A stretch of 9,068 bases of DNA. Origin: Gammaproteobacteria bacterium (GTDB lineage Bacteria; Pseudomonadota; Gammaproteobacteria; GCA-001735895). How positions within the stretch are numbered: the first letter of the stretch is position 1; each line of letters opens with the position of its first letter. The stretch is from the NCBI GenBank assembly GCA_024763185.1, contig JANTFY010000079.1, positions 1-9,068 on the forward strand, given 5' to 3'. Below the pieces are notes generated by a model. That model was given only the letters and a program-made list of their open reading frames with translations, had not been told where the DNA came from and made no database searches. Below are positions 6,414-9,068 of the stretch, piece by piece. The position numbers and the translations under genes were made by a program.

Positions 6414-6438
6414 AGGGTATCCATACTATGTATACCCT
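6414..6438. promoter_or_regulatory. 25-bp near-perfect palindrome at the HDOD promoter, candidate operator
   Basis: The arms AGGGTATCCATA (6414-6425) and TATGTATACCCT (6427-6438) are inverted copies at 11 of 12 positions around one central base. The site lies 22-46 bases before the HDOD ATG and covers the proposed -10 box. Such size, symmetry and position fit a dimeric repressor site. As RNA it could also fold into a hairpin followed by only three T residues, which would make a poor terminator for the HIT gene. Confidence 0.6.
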
Positions 6439-6454
6439 GACGCAGAAATGTCAA
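6425..6454 (-). promoter_or_regulatory. Candidate sigma-70 promoter of the HDOD gene
   Basis: On the minus strand TTGACA (plus 6449-6454) is a perfect -35 hexamer. CATAGT (plus 6425-6430, 4 of 6) follows after 18 bases. A transcript would start near 6418 and leave a leader of roughly 25 bases. The -10 is embedded in the 25-bp palindrome, so a bound protein would block it. This makes the HDOD gene separately controllable from the HIT gene upstream. Confidence 0.5.
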
Positions 6455-6469
6455 ATACAAGCCTGGACT

Positions 6470-6886
6470 TCAAGCAGCGGATTGCGATAAACAATCCTGT
6501 AATTGTTGGCGCAGGCTTTCTACCTCGGCAGGCGAATAGGTCTTGTCAAAGGACTGCCCCCACACCACATCCGGCCAGTAGGCGTCATCGTGACGCCGTC
6601 CAATGACATGGATATGCATCTGCGCGACGACATTGCCAATGGTGGCGAGATTGATTTTATCGATCGAAAAATGCGATTGCAGAAAGGCTGAAAGGCGATT
6701 GATCTGGCGACAAAGCTCCTCTTGCAGGGCCACCTCCAGTTCGTAGAACTCGGTCTGTTCGGTATGCGGAACCATGATCAACCACAACACCTCGGCATTT
6801 TTATGCAGCAGGTAACTGGTTGCATCGCTTTCGAACAGGACATGGCAATCTGCCTGCAGGCGTTTATCCAAAGTAAAATTTTTCAT
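6470..6886 (-). CDS. HIT-family protein (histidine-triad-type nucleotide hydrolase)
   Basis: This is a small cytoplasmic protein of the HIT superfamily, which hydrolyses or transfers nucleoside monophosphates, for example Ap4A-type substrates. The 138 residues contain the hallmark QMHIHVIGRR with H91 and H93 of the H-x-H-x-H motif. The third position is Ile95. From memory, a related bacterial subgroup with a HxHxxxR form followed by DxxWPxxVWG also lacks it, and the same DAYWPDVVWG is present here (101-110). Residues upstream include LWLIMVPH (34-41), the usual strand before the Pro-His of the fold. The ATG at 6886 follows GAG by five bases. It begins nine bases after the stop of the exported-protein gene and probably shares its transcript. 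Which substrate it uses cannot be read from the sequence. Confidence 0.85.
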   Translation of the reverse strand: MKNFTLDKRLQADCHVLFESDATSYLLHKNAEVLWLIMVPHTEQTEFYELEVALQEELCRQINRLSAFLQSHFSIDKINLATIGNVVAQMHIHVIGRRHDDAYWPDVVWGQSFDKTYSPAEVESLRQQLQDCLSQSAA

Positions 6887-6895
6887 CAGAACTCA

Positions 6896-7444
6896 TCAAA
6901 AACCATTAGAAATAAATAAACCAAAACTACTGGCATCGAGAACATCCAGCCCGTTTTCATATTCAATACTGGAAACACGTACACCCATTTCCAACCCGGG
7001 CAGCGGGTGATAGCCGTATTGAAACAACAGGCCATAGGCGTCATCGTATTCTATCTTTAGCGGCCGATAGCCGGCAACGTCATCGCGGTATTGTGGCGCC
7101 ATATGCACCGTGCCCCCAAAACCAATAGAATGTGGACCGGAATTAACCAAATACAACGCATCAAAGGTCAGTGCATTCATCTCGGCCACGCCGTTATAGG
7201 CCGACAGATCGTCAAACAGATAACCCACCGCCAGGCGCAACGATGCACTGCCATCGCCATTGACCGGGTTTTGAATACCGGCGGCAAACCTGACTCCACC
7301 ACCAGCCGATACGGCCTGCCCGGTATTCGTTGCGATTAAATTCTCACCGCCACCCTCTACAGCCAGTTCCAGGTAAAGTTCGGCATAAGTGGCGGTTGAC
7401 ATCAACCCGGTTAGCAAAATCACCATCAGTTTTTTGTACAGCAT
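6896..7444 (-). CDS. Exported protein, probable outer-membrane beta-barrel; function unknown
   Basis: I do not recognise a named family. The 182-residue product opens with a clear Sec signal peptide: positive LYKK, a hydrophobic core MVILLTGLM, and a likely cut after TYA (residue 21). The mature part alternates polar and nonpolar residues with many Gly, Tyr and aromatic positions, for example LRLAVGYLF (69-77) and LLFQYGYH (139-146), as in transmembrane beta strands. The last residue is Phe, with FGLFISNGF at the end, the classic BAM-recognised signature of outer-membrane proteins. The strand count implied by about 160 mature residues would suit a small eight-stranded barrel. The start is firm, with GGAGAG six bases ahead of the ATG. 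It diverges from the HxlR-type regulator and leads the HIT gene by nine bases. YfaZ- or OmpW-like is possible but not shown. Confidence 0.75.
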   Translation of the reverse strand: MLYKKLMVILLTGLMSTATYAELYLELAVEGGGENLIATNTGQAVSAGGGVRFAAGIQNPVNGDGSASLRLAVGYLFDDLSAYNGVAEMNALTFDALYLVNSGPHSIGFGGTVHMAPQYRDDVAGYRPLKIEYDDAYGLLFQYGYHPLPGLEMGVRVSSIEYENGLDVLDASSFGLFISNGF

Positions 7445-7482
7445 CTGGCTCTCCAGTTCATTTTTAGAGTATTGTGCGCGTT

Positions 7483-7494
7483 GGTTCCTGAACC
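7483..7494. repeat. Short inverted repeat in the divergent intergenic region
   Basis: GGTTC (7483-7487) and GAACC (7490-7494) are perfect inverted copies two bases apart. A further GAACC follows at 7501-7505. It lies near the 5' end of the exported-protein gene and could be half of an operator. Confidence 0.35.
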
Positions 7495-7585
7495 GGAAAT
7501 GAACCAGATCGGCCTCTAAATAAGACCGTAAACCGGTTTTATTATGCTAGCGGATATTTTATTATCGGGTATCAGAATTAACCGG
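7491..7585. promoter_or_regulatory. Three AACCGG boxes between the exported-protein gene and the HxlR-type regulator
   Basis: AACCGG occurs at 7491-7496, 7531-7536 and 7580-7585. The middle copy sits in the perfect 10-bp palindrome AAACCGGTTT (7530-7539). Three identical hexamers in 149 intergenic bases between divergent genes, one of them a DNA-binding regulator, suggest an operator for that regulator. No clear -35/-10 pair was found for either gene. Confidence 0.35.
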
Positions 7586-7593
7586 CCAGCTGT

Positions 7594-8106
7594 ATGAAAA
7601 TGGAAAGATTCGATCCGCTTAACGGATCCATAGCCCACGTGCTTGACTTCCTGGGTGAAGGCTGGTCGTTACTGATCATTCGCGAAGCTTTTTTTGGCAT
7701 TCGTCGATTCGAAGAGTTTCAACGCCACCTTGGCATCGCGCGCAATATTTTAACCTCGCGCCTGAAAAAACTTTGTGAAAACGGCATCCTCGAACGGGTG
7801 CCGATCAAGAAAGGCGCCAAAAGACACGAATACCTGCTGACCCACAAGGGCAAGGAATTACTGCCATTCATGATTGCCCTGACTCAGTGGGGCGATAAAT
7901 GGGTTTATGGGGAGGGCAACGAACCGATCATTTTTCGCGATCGCGAAAGTGGCCAGCCGATCAGTACTATCCGTGTTCATGCCGAAGATGGCCGCGAATT
8001 ACGCGCCCGTGAAATGTTGCCGACTGCCGGGCCGGGTGCCAACGAACAGGCCCAGCAGCGATTAAAGGAAATCCTCGAACTGGCCAAAGAAATGGAACAA
8101 CAATAA
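7594..8106 (+). CDS. HxlR-family winged-helix transcriptional regulator
   Basis: This is a DNA-binding regulator, probably dimeric. The 170 residues hold an HxlR winged-helix domain at about 10-105: GSIAHVLDFLGEGWSLLIIREAF-type opening (11-33), RRFEEFQ (37-43), the recognition helix ILTSRLKKL (52-60), and the wing with ILERVP (65-70) and HEYLLTHKGKEL (78-89). HxlR proteins are usually 100-120 residues. Longer relatives carry a Cys-rich zinc-ribbon-like tail ending near GPGA. Here the tail (about 108-148) keeps GxPI (120-123) and GPGA (146-149) but has no cysteines, so it seems degenerate. Only Cys61, inside the winged helix, could serve as a redox site, and the usual N-terminal Cys is absent. 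The ATG at 7594 has only a weak ribosome-binding site. It diverges from the exported-protein gene, and the DUF3754 gene follows in the same direction. Confidence 0.88.
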   Translation: MKMERFDPLNGSIAHVLDFLGEGWSLLIIREAFFGIRRFEEFQRHLGIARNILTSRLKKLCENGILERVPIKKGAKRHEYLLTHKGKELLPFMIALTQWGDKWVYGEGNEPIIFRDRESGQPISTIRVHAEDGRELRAREMLPTAGPGANEQAQQRLKEILELAKEMEQQ

Positions 8107-8145
8107 AACGGGGCTGCCTCGTCTTTGTTTGACAGACCCAGCGTC

Positions 8146-9068
8146 ATGCCAGAATCCGCCGCCACCATCTCTCAATTTGATCACTTCATTCCGGTTGCCA
8201 CGTCAACACTGATCCAAAAATTGGAGCAGTTACCGCTGGCAACAGAAAACCGCGCCGTCATACACAAACTGAAACAGGTGCTGGCCTACGAGTTTTATCA
8301 AAAGCTCATGACTTTGAAAAAAACCTACCAGCCCTTTAACCCGGATCGTGAGTTGTTACTCGGCCAGGATGTAACGGATAACGCCCAGGCCTGTATTCAA
8401 CAAGTTCGTGAGTTACTCGTCGCAGCCAATTACAGCGAACTCAACCAACAACAGATCGAATATGCCCTGGAGAAAACCTCTCCTTATGGCCTGGAAATTC
8501 GTATCGACTTTGACGCCTTTTCTGATCTCGCCCTGTTTTACCGCGGCAAGAGTCAAAGCACGCTACAGGTGCGCGACTGGAAACGCCTGTATTTGAAAAA
8601 GAAGACGGTCAGCCTGATACGCTACCAACGCCTTTTTCTGATACTGCGTTACAAAGATGAAAAACAAAAACCCGGCATACACCTGAAGCTATTCAAGGAC
8701 ATCCTGCGCCCCGACCTGGAAATGCTGTTTCCAGAATGCAAAGTACGCATGAAATTTCTGGATAAAATCAAACTGGGCATCACCGGTGGCGGCGGTACTG
8801 CGGGTGGTCTGTTTGCCACCATCGGTAAAATCACGGCCGCAGTCAATCCGTGGACTGTTTTTATTGCGGTCGCCGGATTTGCCATGCTGATCTGGCGCCA
8901 GGTCAGCAAAATCTTTATCCAGAAAACACGCTACATGGCCACTCTGGCACAAAATTTATATTTCCACAACCTCGACAACAACGCCGGGGCCATCACCTAC
9001 CTGGTTGATCTTGCCCGCCAGGAAGAAATCAAGGAGGCCATTCTGGCCTACGCCATGCTTTGCTCTAC
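8146..9068 (+). CDS. DUF3754 / TMEM143-family membrane protein, 3' end beyond the window
   Basis: This frame is open from the ATG at 8146 to the window edge: 307 codons without a stop, so the gene is partial. The family (DUF3754, related to eukaryotic TMEM143) has no established function. Signature stretches are FKDILRPDLEMLFP-like (183-196), a Gly-rich helix (about 208-230) and a second hydrophobic helix NPWTVFIAVAGFAMLIW-like (234-250). Then come LYFHNLDNNAG (271-281) and EEIKEAILAY (293-302), which match the family's usual end of the domain. The N-terminal 120 residues are helical and soluble-looking. Two membrane segments suggest an inner-membrane protein. It follows the HxlR gene by 39 bases with no terminator between, so co-transcription is likely. 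No good Shine-Dalgarno sequence precedes 8146, and a TTG at 8125 is a weak alternative. The family call is from remembered motif similarity. Confidence 0.82.
   Translation, partial: MPESAATISQFDHFIPVATSTLIQKLEQLPLATENRAVIHKLKQVLAYEFYQKLMTLKKTYQPFNPDRELLLGQDVTDNAQACIQQVRELLVAANYSELNQQQIEYALEKTSPYGLEIRIDFDAFSDLALFYRGKSQSTLQVRDWKRLYLKKKTVSLIRYQRLFLILRYKDEKQKPGIHLKLFKDILRPDLEMLFPECKVRMKFLDKIKLGITGGGGTAGGLFATIGKITAAVNPWTVFIAVAGFAMLIWRQVSKIFIQKTRYMATLAQNLYFHNLDNNAGAITYLVDLARQEEIKEAILAYAMLCS

Noticed and set aside
6414..6438. Palindrome as the terminator of the HIT gene
   Set aside because: The stem is followed by only three T residues on the minus strand and overlaps a promoter with a perfect TTGACA, so an operator is the better reading.
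6470..6886. HIT gene as a pseudogene because the third His is missing
   Set aside because: A subgroup with Ile/Val at that position and a following WPxxVWG motif is known to me, and the frame is intact and full length.
7594..9068. HxlR and DUF3754 reading frames as one gene split by a stop
   Set aside because: They are in the same frame, which is a one-in-three event. HxlR ends naturally after its tail, and the DUF3754 protein has its own ATG and a normal N-terminal region.
1..9068. A defence island, toxin-antitoxin pair, prophage or retroelement
   Set aside because: No nuclease, helicase, methyltransferase, reverse transcriptase, integrase or small paired frames were seen. The genes are housekeeping or regulatory families.

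Overview
This 9,068-base window looks like ordinary chromosome from a free-living, non-enteric gammaproteobacterium. The evidence is the divergent nudE/yrfG pair (an arrangement known from Pseudomonas and, in modified form, E. coli), a SlyD-type isomerase with the HGHVHG tail motif, a YgeA-type racemase with the Thr/Cys active site, and a moderate GC content of about one half by eye. The genus cannot be told from the sequence. Genes are packed tightly, and no stretch longer than 300 bases lacks a gene.

Left part (1-3220): nudE (minus) diverges from a three-gene plus-strand run: a YrfG-type HAD nucleotidase, a YgeA-type amino-acid racemase (4-base ATGA overlap), and an FMN-dependent L-lactate dehydrogenase-like hydroxy-acid oxidase. 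NudE and YrfG fit nucleotide housekeeping. The racemase and the oxidase act on small chiral acids, and their exact substrates are not readable here.

Middle (3221-5162): a 178-bp non-autonomous element (MITE) lies behind lldD, with imperfect 19-bp terminal inverted repeats and flanking CTAA duplications typical of the IS5 family. A strong bidirectional terminator follows it. Then come two separately transcribed minus-strand genes, mscS (mechanosensitive channel) and a SlyD-like FKBP isomerase. Each has its own signals.

Right part (5163-7444): a minus-strand series runs from an exported beta-barrel-like protein to a HIT-family protein to a two-domain protein (degenerate cyclic-nucleotide-binding fold plus HDOD). 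A consensus -35 box and a near-perfect 25-bp palindrome sit just before the HDOD gene, which suggests its own regulated promoter.

End (7594-9068): an HxlR-family regulator on the plus strand is followed by a DUF3754/TMEM143-family membrane protein of unknown function, which runs off the window.

I found no CRISPR array, tRNA, rRNA, defence system or prophage. The least ordinary items are the palindromic operator before the HDOD gene, the IS5-type MITE, and the DUF3754 gene beside an HxlR regulator. None of them amounts to a clearly new system.
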